From Candidatus Sordicultor fermentans (GTDB lineage: Bacteria > Atribacterota > Atribacteria > Atribacterales > Caldatribacteriaceae), in contig DGDO01000141.1 of NCBI GenBank assembly GCA_002385475.1, positions 1 through 20,700 of the forward strand: a DNA stretch of 20,700 nt, in the 5' to 3' direction. Below, in pieces: positions 6,953 to 14,943 of this stretch; position 1 is the first letter of the stretch; each line of letters opens with the position of its first letter. Under the pieces are notes generated by a model. That model made no database searches, was not told where the DNA came from, and saw nothing but the letters and a program-made list of their open reading frames with translations. The position numbers and the translations under genes are program-made.

Positions 6953-7489
6953 ATGTCCCGCGTAGGAAAGAAACCGGTAGTGATACCAGATGGTGTAAAT
7001 GTAAAAATTGAGGGTCGCACGATAGTGGCTAAAGGTCCTCTGGGAACCTTAGAGAGGGAAATTCATCCTCGAGTGAAAGTGGAGAAAGAAGGAAATACTC
7101 TTCAGGTAATTAGAAAAGGAGAAGATAAATTAGATCGTTCTCTTCATGGCTTAACCCGGACTCTGGTGGCTAATATGGTGGAAGGAGTGTCCCAGGGTTT
7201 TGAAAAAGCTCTGGAGATTAGCGGATTAGGCTATCGAGCTCAGAAAAAAGGACAAAATTTAGTTCTTAACCTGGGATTTTCCCATCCCATAGAGATAGAA
7301 CCTCCCTCCGGCATTACCTTTGAGGTGGAGGGACAGGTAGTGAAAGTAAAAGGTATTGACAAAGAAAAAGTAGGTCAGGTAGCAGCTAATATCAGGGGGC
7401 TAAGAAAGGTAGAGCCTTACCATGGTACAGGAATTAAGTATGTGGGCGAAGTTACCAGAAGAAAACAAGGTAAAGCAACTGCGAAGTGA
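6953..7489 (+). CDS. rplF: 50S ribosomal protein L6 (uL6)
   Basis: uL6 lies near the sarcin-ricin loop and the GTPase factor-binding site. It is 178 residues with two related domains, as usual. MSRVGKKPVVIPDGVNVKI is the typical N-terminus, and the C-terminal signature includes RKVEPYHGTGIKYVGE, a variant of the common EPYKGKGI motif. The ATG at 6953 is 8 bases after GAAGGAGG. A longer in-frame reading from 6911 would start inside rpsH, add an unrelated segment and have no suitable ribosome binding site, so it is not used. Confidence 0.96.
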   Translation: MSRVGKKPVVIPDGVNVKIEGRTIVAKGPLGTLEREIHPRVKVEKEGNTLQVIRKGEDKLDRSLHGLTRTLVANMVEGVSQGFEKALEISGLGYRAQKKGQNLVLNLGFSHPIEIEPPSGITFEVEGQVVKVKGIDKEKVGQVAANIRGLRKVEPYHGTGIKYVGEVTRRKQGKATAK

Positions 7490-7504
7490 AGGGAGAGTCT
7501 TATT

Positions 7505-7864
7505 ATGCTGGTAGAGGAAAAAAGAGAGAAAAGAGACAAAAGACATAGAAGGGTACGAAAAAAAGTACGGGGTAGTGCCGAGCGTCCTCGTCTTGTCGTT
7601 TTCCGCAGCCTCAGGCATATATATGGCCAGATCATTGATGATAGTGAAGGCAGAACTCTGGTGGCGGTCTCTTCCCTTACTTCAGAGCTCAGAGGTAAAG
7701 ATGGCTCTGGAGTCGAAATAGCTAAAGAGGTGGGAAAGCTTCTGGCGCAGAAAGCCCGGGAGAAGGGAATAGAAACCGTGGTTTTCGATAGAGGAGGATA
7801 TAGATATCACGGTCGGGTTAAGGCTTTAGCTGAAGGAGCCAGAGAAGGCGGATTGCAATTTTAA
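7505..7864 (+). CDS. rplR: 50S ribosomal protein L18 (uL18)
   Basis: uL18 brings 5S rRNA into the 50S subunit together with L5. It has 119 residues. A basic N-terminus (KREKRDKRHRRVRKKVRG) is followed by the conserved RPRLVVFRSLRHIYGQIIDD block and the C-terminal VVFDRGGYRYHGRVKALAEG signature and ARE(G)GL-type end. The ATG at 7505 lies about 10 bases after GGGAG. It is 15 bases downstream of rplF and 18 bases upstream of rpsE. Confidence 0.96.
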   Translation: MLVEEKREKRDKRHRRVRKKVRGSAERPRLVVFRSLRHIYGQIIDDSEGRTLVAVSSLTSELRGKDGSGVEIAKEVGKLLAQKAREKGIETVVFDRGGYRYHGRVKALAEGAREGGLQF

Positions 7865-7882
7865 CCAGATGGAGGTCGAAAG

Positions 7883-8392
7883 ATGAGGAGAATAAAGCCA
7901 GACGGCTTGGAGCTTAAAGAAAGATTGATAGAAGTAAATCGAGTTAGCAAAGTGGTCAAAGGAGGCAAGCGTTTTGGTTTCCGGGCTTTAGTAGCGGTGG
8001 GGAACGGAGAAGGAGTGGTAGGTATTGGTACAGGTAAAGCTAAAGAAGTTCCTGAGGCAGTGAGAAAAGCCACGGAAAAAGCTCGGAAATCTTTGATTCA
8101 GTTTCCCATGAGAGGTACCACCATCACTCATGAATTGGTGGGAAGGGCAGGAGCCAGCCGGGTGGTTTTAAGGCCTGCTGCCCCGGGAACTGGAGTTATT
8201 GCCGGTGGAGCGGTTAGAGCAGTTCTAGAAGTGGCAGGGATAAAGGATGTGTTGACTAAATCTCTGGGGAGTAATAATCCTGTGAATCTGGCTCGAGCTA
8301 CCATGCAAGGGTTGATGTCTTTGAAAGACCCTCAGGAAGTGGCTCGCTTACGAGGGAAAGAAGTGAAAGACTTCTTTACTGTTTCTCGCTAA
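7883..8392 (+). CDS. rpsE: 30S ribosomal protein S5 (uS5)
   Basis: uS5 lies at the mRNA entry site and influences decoding accuracy. The 169 residues contain the N-terminal dsRBD-like S5 domain (VSKVVKGGKRFGFRALVAVG, then GIGTGKAKEVPEAVRKA) and the C-terminal domain with RVVLRPAAPGTGVIAGG and the SLGSNNPVNLARATMQGL block. The ATG at 7883 is 7 bases after a GGAGGT site. It is in the usual spc position between rplR and rpmD, with a 13-base gap to rpmD. Confidence 0.97.
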   Translation: MRRIKPDGLELKERLIEVNRVSKVVKGGKRFGFRALVAVGNGEGVVGIGTGKAKEVPEAVRKATEKARKSLIQFPMRGTTITHELVGRAGASRVVLRPAAPGTGVIAGGAVRAVLEVAGIKDVLTKSLGSNNPVNLARATMQGLMSLKDPQEVARLRGKEVKDFFTVSR

Positions 8393-8405
8393 AGGAGAGA
8401 AGAAA

Positions 8406-8615
8406 ATGGGAGAGAAATTACTGAAGATTACTTTGAAGAAAAGTCCCATTGGCAGACCAGAGCCTCATAAAAGGACTGTCAAAGCTCTGGGTCTTCGCAA
8501 ATTAAATCAAACTGTGTATCATAAGGACTCTTCCTCCTTGAGGGGTATGGTTAACAAGATATCTTATCTTTTAGAAGTAGAAGAAGTAGAAAGTGCAGAG
8601 GAAGGAGAAAGATAA
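8406..8615 (+). CDS. rpmD: 50S ribosomal protein L30 (uL30)
   Basis: uL30 is a small 50S protein found in most but not all bacteria. The 69 residues include LKITLKKSPIGRPEPHKRT and VKALGLRKLNQTVYHKD, the family signature, then SLRGMVNKISYLLEVEEV. The common length is about 58-60; the extra residues form an acidic tail (ESAEEGER) whose codons double as the GGAAGGAG ribosome binding site of rplO. The ATG at 8406 follows AAAGGAGAG. Only one base separates its stop from the rplO start. Confidence 0.95.
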   Translation: MGEKLLKITLKKSPIGRPEPHKRTVKALGLRKLNQTVYHKDSSSLRGMVNKISYLLEVEEVESAEEGER

Positions 8616-8616
8616 T

Positions 8617-9057
8617 ATGGGAGTTAACGAGTTAAAACCCCGAGATGGTTCTTTTCATTATCGGAAAAGAGTGGGTCGAGGCATAAGTTCAGGTCATGGA
8701 AAGACTAGTGGACGAGGACATAAAGGACAGAAATCTCGCTCTGGTGGCAAAATTCCTCCTTACTTTGAAGGGGGACAGATGCCTCTGGTGCGTCGGATTC
8801 CTAAAAGAGGTTTTCGGAGCTGGAATAGAAAGGAATGGCAGATAATCAACTTAGAAGCTCTTAATCGTTTTGAAGAAGGAGAAGAGGTGAATAAAGAGCT
8901 TCTACGAAAAGCGGGGTTGATTAAGAAACTGGATCTTCCAGTTAAGATTTTAGGTGGGGGAGAGCTAACTAAAAAGTTGATAGTGAAAGCTGACGCCTTT
9001 TCTCTTTCGGCTAAAGAGAAGATTGAAGAAAAAGGCGGAAGAGCAGAGGTAGTATAA
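8617..9057 (+). CDS. rplO: 50S ribosomal protein L15 (uL15)
   Basis: uL15 is a late-assembling 50S protein with a long basic N-terminal extension. The ATG at 8617 gives MGVNELKPRDGSFHYRKR and then VGRGISSGHGKTSGRGHKG, a clear L15 signature, and 146 residues. A GTG at 8593 is in frame but sits within rpmD before the GGAAGGAG site (8600-8607), so the ATG is preferred. The C-terminal block VKILGGGELTKKLIVKADAF is also typical. secY starts one base after the stop. Confidence 0.96.
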   Translation: MGVNELKPRDGSFHYRKRVGRGISSGHGKTSGRGHKGQKSRSGGKIPPYFEGGQMPLVRRIPKRGFRSWNRKEWQIINLEALNRFEEGEEVNKELLRKAGLIKKLDLPVKILGGGELTKKLIVKADAFSLSAKEKIEEKGGRAEVV

Positions 9058-9058
9058 G

Positions 9059-10327
9059 ATGTGGGAATCCCTCTTAAAATTATTTAGAATACCGGACCTG
9101 AAAAGAAGAATTCTCTTTACTCTCTTTATGTTGGTGCTTTTTCGCGTTGGTGCTCATATTCCTGTTCCGGGAATTGATTCTCGAGCTTTAGCCGATGTTT
9201 TTTCTCAGGGAGGAATTTTAGGTTTTCTGGATATGTTCGCTGGCGGTGCCTTGAGTAACTTTTCTATCTTAGCTCTGGGCATCGTTCCCTATATTAATGC
9301 TTCCATTATCATCCAGCTTCTGACGGCGGTTATCCCTAGCTTAGAGGAATTAAGCCGAAGCGGAGAAGAGGGAAGAGATAAAATTGCTCAGTATACGAGG
9401 TGGTTTGCCATTGTTTTAGCTCTGGTGCAAGGGTTTGGAATAACCTCCTGGATAGAAGGAATGGGAGTGGTTCTTTACCCGGGCTGGGGATATAAAATAA
9501 CTGTTCTTCTTACTCTTACTGCTGGGACCATATTTTTGATGTGGCTGGGAGAGTTGATAACTGATTTAGGGGTGGGTAACGGGACTTCTCTTATCATTTT
9601 TGCCGGTATCGTAGCCCGGGTACTTCCCCAATTGGTGAGAACTTTTTCCTTAATCAAAGTGGGGGAAATTAATCTTTTGTATTTCATTTTGTCTCTGGTG
9701 ATGAATGTGGCAATCATTGCTGTAGTAGTAGCTTTTCAGGAAGCGCAGAGGAGAATCCCGGTTCAGTATTCTAAAAGAGTGGTGGGAAGGAAGATGTACG
9801 GAGGACAGAGCACCCATATACCTATTAGAATTGTGCAGGGAGGAGTGCTTCCTATCATTTTTGCCTCTTCTATTCTCCTTTTCCCTGCCACTTTAGCTCA
9901 ATTTTTTCAGGGCTCGAAGGTTATGGCCAGTATAGCCAGTGCTCTTTCTCCTAATTCTCCTCTTTATCTTTCTCTTTATGCAGCCTTGATCATATTTTTC
10001 ACCTATTTTTATACTGCGGTTTCTTTTAACCCTGTGGAGCTGGCTGAGAATATGCAAAAGTATGGTGGTTTTATTCCGGGAATAAGACCGGGAAGGCCAA
10101 CGGTAGAATATTTAGACCGTACTCTTTCTCGTATCACTTTGTGGGGAGCTTTGTTTTTAACCTTTATTGCTATAGTTCCCAATATCATAACCGATTTGAC
10201 CAAGGTTACCACTTTTTACTTTGGAGGAACAGCAATCCTCATTATGGTAGGAGTGGCCATTGAGACGGTGAGACAACTGGAAGCTCAATTGCTCATGAGA
10301 CATTATGAAGGTTTTATCCGTAAATGA
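9059..10327 (+). CDS. secY: Preprotein translocase subunit SecY
   Basis: SecY is the channel of the SecYEG translocon in the inner membrane. The 422 residues show about ten hydrophobic segments. Landmarks are RVGAHIPVPGID at the end of the first segment (29-40), the plug region GFLDMFAGGALSNFSILALG (55-74), the cytosolic loop around RRIPVQYSKRVVGRKMYGGQ (231-250) that contacts SecA or the ribosome, and the later loop NPVELAENMQKYGGFIPG (324-341) with RPGRPTVEYLDR. The ATG at 9059 is one base past the rplO stop. The true adk start lies 16 bases after its stop. Confidence 0.97.
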   Translation: MWESLLKLFRIPDLKRRILFTLFMLVLFRVGAHIPVPGIDSRALADVFSQGGILGFLDMFAGGALSNFSILALGIVPYINASIIIQLLTAVIPSLEELSRSGEEGRDKIAQYTRWFAIVLALVQGFGITSWIEGMGVVLYPGWGYKITVLLTLTAGTIFLMWLGELITDLGVGNGTSLIIFAGIVARVLPQLVRTFSLIKVGEINLLYFILSLVMNVAIIAVVVAFQEAQRRIPVQYSKRVVGRKMYGGQSTHIPIRIVQGGVLPIIFASSILLFPATLAQFFQGSKVMASIASALSPNSPLYLSLYAALIIFFTYFYTAVSFNPVELAENMQKYGGFIPGIRPGRPTVEYLDRTLSRITLWGALFLTFIAIVPNIITDLTKVTTFYFGGTAILIMVGVAIETVRQLEAQLLMRHYEGFIRK

Positions 10328-10343
10328 GAAAGGAGAAGAGAAA

Positions 10344-11003
10344 TTGCGCATAGTTTTATTGGGACCTCCGGGAGCGGGTAAGGGGACACAGGCTAAAATG
10401 ATGGAAAAAGATTTAGGTGTTAGTACCCTATCCACCGGTGATATAATTCGCCTGGCTATAAAAAATCAAACCCCCTGGGGTAAAAAGGCGGAAGAGTTTG
10501 TTAAAAGTGGGCGATTAGTCCCTGATGATGTGGTAATAGGTATAGTTAAAGAGAAGATTGACCAGGATAATTTATGGTCAGGCTTTATCCTGGATGGTTT
10601 TCCCCGTACCATAAAGCAGGCAGAAGCATTAGAAGAAATGCTGAAGGAGAAGGGTTTATCCTTGGATGTGGTTCTCTATTTTGCAGTGGATAAAGAAGAA
10701 GTAATAAAGAGACTTTCTTCCCGGCGGGTTTGTGAAAACTGTCAAACTCCTTATAATCTCCTTTCTAATCCTCCACAGCGAGACGAACTTTGTGACCGAT
10801 GCGGAGGTAAATTGATACAGAGAGATGATGATAAACCAGAAGTAATTCGTAAACGATTGGAGACTTACGAAGAAGAAACCAAACCTTTAATCGATTTCTA
10901 TGAAGAGCGAAATTTATTGCGAGTTATACCATCCAGCGCTCCTATAGAGGAAGTGTATGATAGAGTTAAGGAAGCTTTGAAAGAAGTGGCAGCCGGGCAA
11001 TGA
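10344..11003 (+). CDS. adk: Adenylate kinase, long form with zinc-binding lid
   Basis: This enzyme interconverts ATP + AMP and 2 ADP in the cytosol. The start is TTG at 10344, about 9 bases after AAAGGAG, giving MRIVLLGPPGAGKGTQA as in the family and 219 residues. An ATG at 10305 lies inside secY and would add a spurious N-terminus. The P-loop is GPPGAGKGT (7-15), the AMP-binding region includes the STGDIIR stretch (30-36), and DGFPRT is at 84-89. The lid has four cysteines, C130-x2-C133 and C150-x2-C153, the zinc form common in Gram-positives and many thermophiles. The end overlaps map by 4 bases. Confidence 0.97.
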   Translation: MRIVLLGPPGAGKGTQAKMMEKDLGVSTLSTGDIIRLAIKNQTPWGKKAEEFVKSGRLVPDDVVIGIVKEKIDQDNLWSGFILDGFPRTIKQAEALEEMLKEKGLSLDVVLYFAVDKEEVIKRLSSRRVCENCQTPYNLLSNPPQRDELCDRCGGKLIQRDDDKPEVIRKRLETYEEETKPLIDFYEERNLLRVIPSSAPIEEVYDRVKEALKEVAAGQ

Positions 11004-11761
11004 GTAAATTAATAAGTGATGATGAAGTTGAAAAAATTCGCCAGAGTGGAAAGATTTTAGCAGAGGTTATCCGGGAAATAAAAAGACTGATAATTCCTGG
11101 AGTTAAGACCTCTTTTCTGGACCAGGTGGCTGCAGATTTAATAAAAAGCCACGGAGCTCGACCGGCTTTTTTGGGCTATCGAGGTTATCCGGCTTCCATC
11201 TGTATCTCTATTAATGAGCAAGTAGTGCATGGTATTCCTGGAGAACGGGTGATCGAGTCTGGAGATTTAGTGAGTGTGGATATAGGAGTGGAGTTTCAGG
11301 GATTTTATACCGATGCTGCTTTCAGCGTGGTAGCAGGTGATGGTAACTCTTTGGCTCAGAAACTGGTAGAAGTTACAGAAAAATCTCTATATGAGGGAAT
11401 AAAAAGAGCTTTGCCGGGTAATAGAATTGGTGACATATCTCATGCTATTCAGGAAACTATTGAATCTGCAGGTTTTTCGGTGGTGAGGGACTTTGTGGGG
11501 CATGGCGTGGGTAGAGCCCTACATGAGGAACCTCAAATACCTAATTTTGGAAAGAAAAATCGGGGAGTAGTTATTGAAGAAGGGATGGTGTTGGCTATCG
11601 AGCCTATGGCTAATGAAGGAGGATACCAGGTAGAAATATTGGATGATGATTGGACGGTGGTAACTAAAGATGGTGGTTTGTCAGCTCATTTTGAGCATAC
11701 CGTTTGGGTTACTAAAAAAGGTCCGGTGATTTTAACTCATTCCGGAGATAAAGAGCAATAA
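11000..11761 (+). CDS. map: Methionine aminopeptidase, type I
   Basis: It removes the initiator methionine from nascent proteins and is a two-metal peptidase of the pita-bread fold. The 253 residues contain all expected metal ligands: D94 and D105 (VDIGVEFQGFYTDAA), H168 (FVGHGVGR), E201 (AIEPMA) and E232 (HFEHTVWV), with the substrate-side H77 in VVHGIPG and H175 in ALHEEP. There is no N-terminal zinc or SH3-like extension and no type II insertion. The ATG at 11000 overlaps the adk stop as ATGA. The upstream ribosome binding site is weak, so translational coupling to adk is likely. The stop shares one base with the infA ATG. Confidence 0.97.
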   Translation: MSKLISDDEVEKIRQSGKILAEVIREIKRLIIPGVKTSFLDQVAADLIKSHGARPAFLGYRGYPASICISINEQVVHGIPGERVIESGDLVSVDIGVEFQGFYTDAAFSVVAGDGNSLAQKLVEVTEKSLYEGIKRALPGNRIGDISHAIQETIESAGFSVVRDFVGHGVGRALHEEPQIPNFGKKNRGVVIEEGMVLAIEPMANEGGYQVEILDDDWTVVTKDGGLSAHFEHTVWVTKKGPVILTHSGDKEQ

Positions 11762-11979
11762 TGGTTAAAGAAGATATTGTTGAAGTAAAAGGAACGGTTT
11801 TAGAGGCTTTACCCAATGCCATGTTTAAAGTAGAATTAGAAACGGGTAAGGTAATATTGGCTCATATTTCAGGTAAAATGAGGATGCATTATATTAGAAT
11901 TCTTCCTGGTGATAAAGTTACCGTGCAGATATCAAAATACGACCCTACTAAAGGGCGAATTGTGTATCGGTATAAGTGA
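11761..11979 (+). CDS. infA: Translation initiation factor IF-1
   Basis: IF-1 is a single OB-fold (S1-like) protein that blocks the A site during initiation. The 72 residues are exactly the usual length. Signatures are KGTVLEALPNAMFKVELE, HISGKMRMHYIRILPGD and the end KGRIVYRYK. The ATG at 11761 uses the last base of the map stop, with GGAGAT about 11 bases upstream. Its place between map and rpmJ is the usual Gram-positive-type arrangement. Confidence 0.97.
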   Translation: MVKEDIVEVKGTVLEALPNAMFKVELETGKVILAHISGKMRMHYIRILPGDKVTVQISKYDPTKGRIVYRYK

Positions 11980-11995
11980 AAAAGGAGGCAAGAAG

Positions 11996-12109
11996 ATGAG
12001 AGTTAGTGCCTCGGTGAAACCGAGATGTGAAAAGTGTAAAGTGATACGTCGACGGGGGAAAGTAATGGTTATCTGTTCCAATCCCCGACATAAGCAGAGA
12101 CAGGGTTAG
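11996..12109 (+). CDS. rpmJ: 50S ribosomal protein L36 (bL36), zinc form
   Basis: bL36 is the smallest 50S protein. The 37 residues carry the zinc ligands C11, C14, C27 and H32 (PRCEKCKVIRRRGKVMVIC, then SNPRHKQRQG). The true start is ATG at 11996, 7 bases after AAAGGAGG. A longer in-frame reading from 11909 begins inside infA and would give an unrelated N-terminus of 29 residues. rpsM follows after 14 bases, with an AGGAGG site directly after the stop. Confidence 0.96.
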   Translation: MRVSASVKPRCEKCKVIRRRGKVMVICSNPRHKQRQG

Positions 12110-12123
12110 GAGGTTTTTTTCTT

Positions 12124-12492
12124 ATGGCCAGAATTGCCGGAGTTGATTTACCCAACCACAAAAGGGTAGATATTGCGCTCACTTACATTTATGGAATAGG
12201 CAGAAAGTTATCGGCAAAAATTTTGGAAGAAGCTAATGTAGAACCAGGAATCAGAGTCAAAGATTTGAGTGATGATGAATTAGTGCGAATCCAGAAAGAA
12301 GTGGAGAAATATCCGGTGGAAGGAGAGTTGAGGGCTCAGGTTTCTCAAAACATTAAGCGTCTGATTTCCATTGGATGTTACCGGGGTATGCGGCACAGGC
12401 AAGGGCTACCGGTGAGGGGACAGAGAACCCGTACTAATGCCCGGACTCGCAAAGGTCCCAGAAGAACTGCAGGAGCAAAAAGAGGTAGGTAA
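12124..12492 (+). CDS. rpsM: 30S ribosomal protein S13 (uS13)
   Basis: uS13 is in the head, bridges to the 50S subunit and contacts the P-site tRNA through its basic tail. The 122 residues begin MARIAGVDLPNHKRVDIALT and include the IYGIGRKLSAKIL helix-hairpin element, the GCYRGMRHRQGLPVRGQRTR block and the NARTRKGPRRTAG tail. The ATG at 12124 is 10 bases after AGGAGG (12108-12113). The 35-base gap to rpsK is the longest in the ribosomal block; it holds the rpsK ribosome binding site and no clear promoter or terminator. Confidence 0.97.
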   Translation: MARIAGVDLPNHKRVDIALTYIYGIGRKLSAKILEEANVEPGIRVKDLSDDELVRIQKEVEKYPVEGELRAQVSQNIKRLISIGCYRGMRHRQGLPVRGQRTRTNARTRKGPRRTAGAKRGR

Positions 12493-12527
12493 TTAAAACA
12501 GTATGATAAAGGGAGGCTTAGACTAAT

Positions 12528-12914
12528 TTGGCTAAAGCAGGTAGAAAAAAGAAAAGAGAAAAAAGGACGGTCAGGGAAGGTATTGCCCATATAAAGTCCA
12601 CTTTTAATAATACCGTTGTTTCCATAACTGATAAAGAGGGAAATGTTTTGTCCTGGTCTAGTGCTGGAAGTGCTGGATTTAAAGGGACGAAAAAGGGAAC
12701 CCCCTTTGCTGCTCAGCTAGCAGCTGAACAGGCAGCAAAGAAAGCCATGGATCAGGGGTTGCGAGAAGTGGAAGTGTTGGTGAAAGGCCCTGGCTCGGGG
12801 AGAGAAACTGCTATCCGGTCTTTGCAAGCAGCTGGCTTAATCATTAGCTCTATAAAAGACGTTACTCCTATTCCTCATAATGGTTGTCGGCCACCTAAAC
12901 AAAGAAGGGTATGA
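12528..12914 (+). CDS. rpsK: 30S ribosomal protein S11 (uS11)
   Basis: uS11 is in the platform near the mRNA exit and Shine-Dalgarno helix. The start is TTG at 12528, giving MAKAGRKKKREKRTVREGIA and 128 residues. GGGAGG (12511-12516) is 11 bases upstream, a little long. The family blocks AHIKSTFNNTVVSITD, SWSSAGSAGFKGTKKGTPFA, VKGPGSGRETAIRSLQ and the end PHNGCRPPKQRRV are all present. No better start lies nearby. rpsD follows after 15 bases. Confidence 0.97.
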   Translation: MAKAGRKKKREKRTVREGIAHIKSTFNNTVVSITDKEGNVLSWSSAGSAGFKGTKKGTPFAAQLAAEQAAKKAMDQGLREVEVLVKGPGSGRETAIRSLQAAGLIISSIKDVTPIPHNGCRPPKQRRV

Positions 12915-12929
12915 AGGAGGATACAGAAA

Positions 12930-13550
12930 ATGTCAAGGTACACTGATGCTAAATGCCGACTCTGTCGAAGACATGGCAGCAAGCTTTTTTTAAAAGGGCC
13001 TCGCTGCTATACTGATAAATGTGCTATGGAAAAACGACCCTTCCCGCCCGGGGTGCACAAAGGGTCTCGTCGAAGGCTGTCCAGTTATGGTATACAGCTT
13101 AAGGAAAAACAGCGGGTACGATTTATGTATGGTATAACTGAAAATCAGTTTAAGAATTATTTTGAAAAAGCCAGTCGCCTTCCTGGAGTGACGGGAGAGA
13201 ATCTTCTTTCTCTTTTGGAGAGAAGATTAGATAATGTAGTTTTTCGGGTGGGATGGGCAGATTCTCGTGCTGATGCAAGGCAAATGGTTCTTCACGGTCA
13301 TTTTTTAGTTAATGGTCGCAAGGTGGATATACCGTCTTACCTGGTAGATGAAGGTGATGTGGTGGAATTATCTTCTCGGGGGGAAAAACATAAAAAAATT
13401 AAAGAATTAATGGAAGAAGAAAGAACCCCGACTCCTGCCTGGCTGGGAGTGAGTGAAGATGGCAAGGCTACTATATTGCGAGAACCACAAAGAGAAGATA
13501 TTGATTACGCAGTGGAAGAACAGCTTATAGTAGAATTTTATTCTAAATAA
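12930..13550 (+). CDS. rpsD: 30S ribosomal protein S4 (uS4), zinc-binding form
   Basis: uS4 starts assembly of the 16S 5' domain and lines the mRNA entry tunnel. The 206 residues have an N-terminal cysteine cluster, C9, C12, C26 and C31 (KCRLC ... RCYTDKC), at the same positions as the zinc site of Thermus S4. The S4 RNA-binding domain is at about 95-160 (RRLDNVVFRVGWADSRADAR, then HFLVNGRKVDIPSYLVDEGD). The ATG at 12930 follows AAGGAGG. In the alpha operon S4 is the autogenous repressor in E. coli; I do not see the E. coli pseudoknot here. Confidence 0.97.
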   Translation: MSRYTDAKCRLCRRHGSKLFLKGPRCYTDKCAMEKRPFPPGVHKGSRRRLSSYGIQLKEKQRVRFMYGITENQFKNYFEKASRLPGVTGENLLSLLERRLDNVVFRVGWADSRADARQMVLHGHFLVNGRKVDIPSYLVDEGDVVELSSRGEKHKKIKELMEEERTPTPAWLGVSEDGKATILREPQREDIDYAVEEQLIVEFYSK

Positions 13551-13566
13551 TTTTGAGGTGCTGGTA

Positions 13567-14586
13567 ATGTTGGATATTCGAGATATAACAAGGTGTGACC
13601 TTTTAGAGTGGGAGGAAGACCATGCCACTAAGGTTCAGTATGGTAAATTCTCTATTGAGCCTCTGGAGGTGGGTTGGGGTATTACGGTGGGTAATGCTCT
13701 GCGTCGGGTTTTACTTTCCTCTATAGAAGGTGCGGCGGTTACCGGAGTACAAATTGAAGGGATAATTCATGAATTTTCCTCTCTGCCCGGGGTAAGAGAG
13801 GACATAATCGACATAGTTCTAAACCTCAAGGGTCTGGTTTTGCGTTCTTATTCTGATGATGAAGAAACCCTTTATTTAGAAGTGGAGGGAGTTCCTGGAG
13901 AATTACGAGAAGTCACGGCCCGGGATATACAGCCTAACAGTAATGTGGAAATAATCAACTTAGACCATCACTTAGCAGAAATAGATGAGGAAGCAAAGCT
14001 TTCTATGAAGATATCGGTAAAAAAGGGACGGGGTTATCTTGAGGTAGAAGGAAGAGACATAAAAGAGGATTATAACTTTATCCCTATTGATGCTCTGTTC
14101 ACCCCGGTGAAAAAAGTAAATTTCCAGGTTCTGGATACCCGGGTGGGACAGCTTACCAACTATGATAAGCTGATTATAGAAATATGGACTAATGGAGCTA
14201 TCACCCCCCAGCAGGCTCTCAGCCAATCTCTGGATCTTTTGGCTGAAGAGTTCTCCCGTTTTGGGGGGTTATTGAAAGAAAAAATAGGGGAAAGTGAACC
14301 GGCTGAAGAGGTCGAAGAAGATGAAGAAACATCTGAAGCAGAAACCAGCATTGAGGAGCTGGAGCTTTCAGTAAGAGCTTACAATTGTCTTAAAAGAGCT
14401 CATATCGATACGGTGCAGGAACTGGTGAGTATTCTCCAAGAACGACCTGAGGACTTGAAAAAAATCAAAAATCTGGGTCAAAAAACTTTTGAAGAAATAG
14501 TAGAAAAAGTAGAGAAGTGGAGTTCCGAAGTAGAAAGCAAAGAGGAAAAGGGAGTGAATAAAGGTGAGGCACCGGCGGAGGACTGA
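13567..14586 (+). CDS. rpoA: DNA-directed RNA polymerase alpha subunit
   Basis: Alpha dimerises to start polymerase assembly, and its C-terminal domain contacts promoter UP elements and activators. From the ATG at 13567 it has 339 residues. The N-terminal domain includes VGWGITVGNALRRVLLSSIE (35-54) and HEFSSLPGVREDI. A very acidic linker follows (around EVEEDEETSEAE), then the C-terminal domain with LELSVRAYNCLKRAHIDTVQ and KKIKNLGQKTFEEIVEKV. An in-frame GTG at 13558 lies inside the TTGAGGTG ribosome binding site, so the ATG 8 bases later is preferred. The end overlaps rplQ by 23 bases and the tail is Lys/Glu-rich. Confidence 0.97.
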   Translation: MLDIRDITRCDLLEWEEDHATKVQYGKFSIEPLEVGWGITVGNALRRVLLSSIEGAAVTGVQIEGIIHEFSSLPGVREDIIDIVLNLKGLVLRSYSDDEETLYLEVEGVPGELREVTARDIQPNSNVEIINLDHHLAEIDEEAKLSMKISVKKGRGYLEVEGRDIKEDYNFIPIDALFTPVKKVNFQVLDTRVGQLTNYDKLIIEIWTNGAITPQQALSQSLDLLAEEFSRFGGLLKEKIGESEPAEEVEEDEETSEAETSIEELELSVRAYNCLKRAHIDTVQELVSILQERPEDLKKIKNLGQKTFEEIVEKVEKWSSEVESKEEKGVNKGEAPAED

Positions 14587-14917
14587 AAAGTTAGGAAGGA
14601 CTACTGCTCATAAAAAGAGCATGATGTCTAACCTTTTAGTTTCTTTGATAAAAAACGAGAAGATACAAACTACAGAAGCAAAAGGTAAAGCACTGAAGAG
14701 ACATTTTGACCGGGTGGTTTCTCTGGCAATAAAAGGGGATAATGCTTCTTTGCGAGAAGTGATTTCCTACCTTAGAGATAAGGAAGCATTTAAGATTCTT
14801 TTGCGGGAGGTAGCGCCTCGTTTTCGGGAAAGAAAAGGAGGCTACTGTCGTCTGGTGAAGATGGGATATCGCCGAGGAGATGGCGCTCCCTTAGTTCTGG
14901 TGGAAATAGTAGAGTAG
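14564..14917 (+). CDS. rplQ: 50S ribosomal protein L17 (bL17)
   Basis: bL17 is at the tunnel exit region of the 50S subunit. The start is GTG at 14564, inside the last rpoA codons, giving MRHRRRTEKLGRTTAHKKSM, the family N-terminus, and 117 residues. A GGGAG site lies about 9 bases upstream within rpoA. The family's IKNEKIQTTEAKGKALKRH and the end block GGYCRLVKMGYRRGDGAPLV are clear. The 23-base overlap implies coupling to rpoA. It is the last gene of the alpha block before the ECF transporter genes. Confidence 0.97.
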   Translation: MRHRRRTEKLGRTTAHKKSMMSNLLVSLIKNEKIQTTEAKGKALKRHFDRVVSLAIKGDNASLREVISYLRDKEAFKILLREVAPRFRERKGGYCRLVKMGYRRGDGAPLVLVEIVE

Positions 14918-14943
14918 TTCATTGCCTCTGGAGTGCCAATAAA

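Noticed and set aside
11909..11995. Upstream extension of rpmJ
   Set aside because: It is an out-of-frame reading of infA; bL36 is 37 residues from ATG 11996.
12493..12527. TATGAT in the rpsM-rpsK gap as an internal promoter
   Set aside because: No -35 element at suitable spacing; a single -10-like hexamer in AT-rich sequence is expected by chance.
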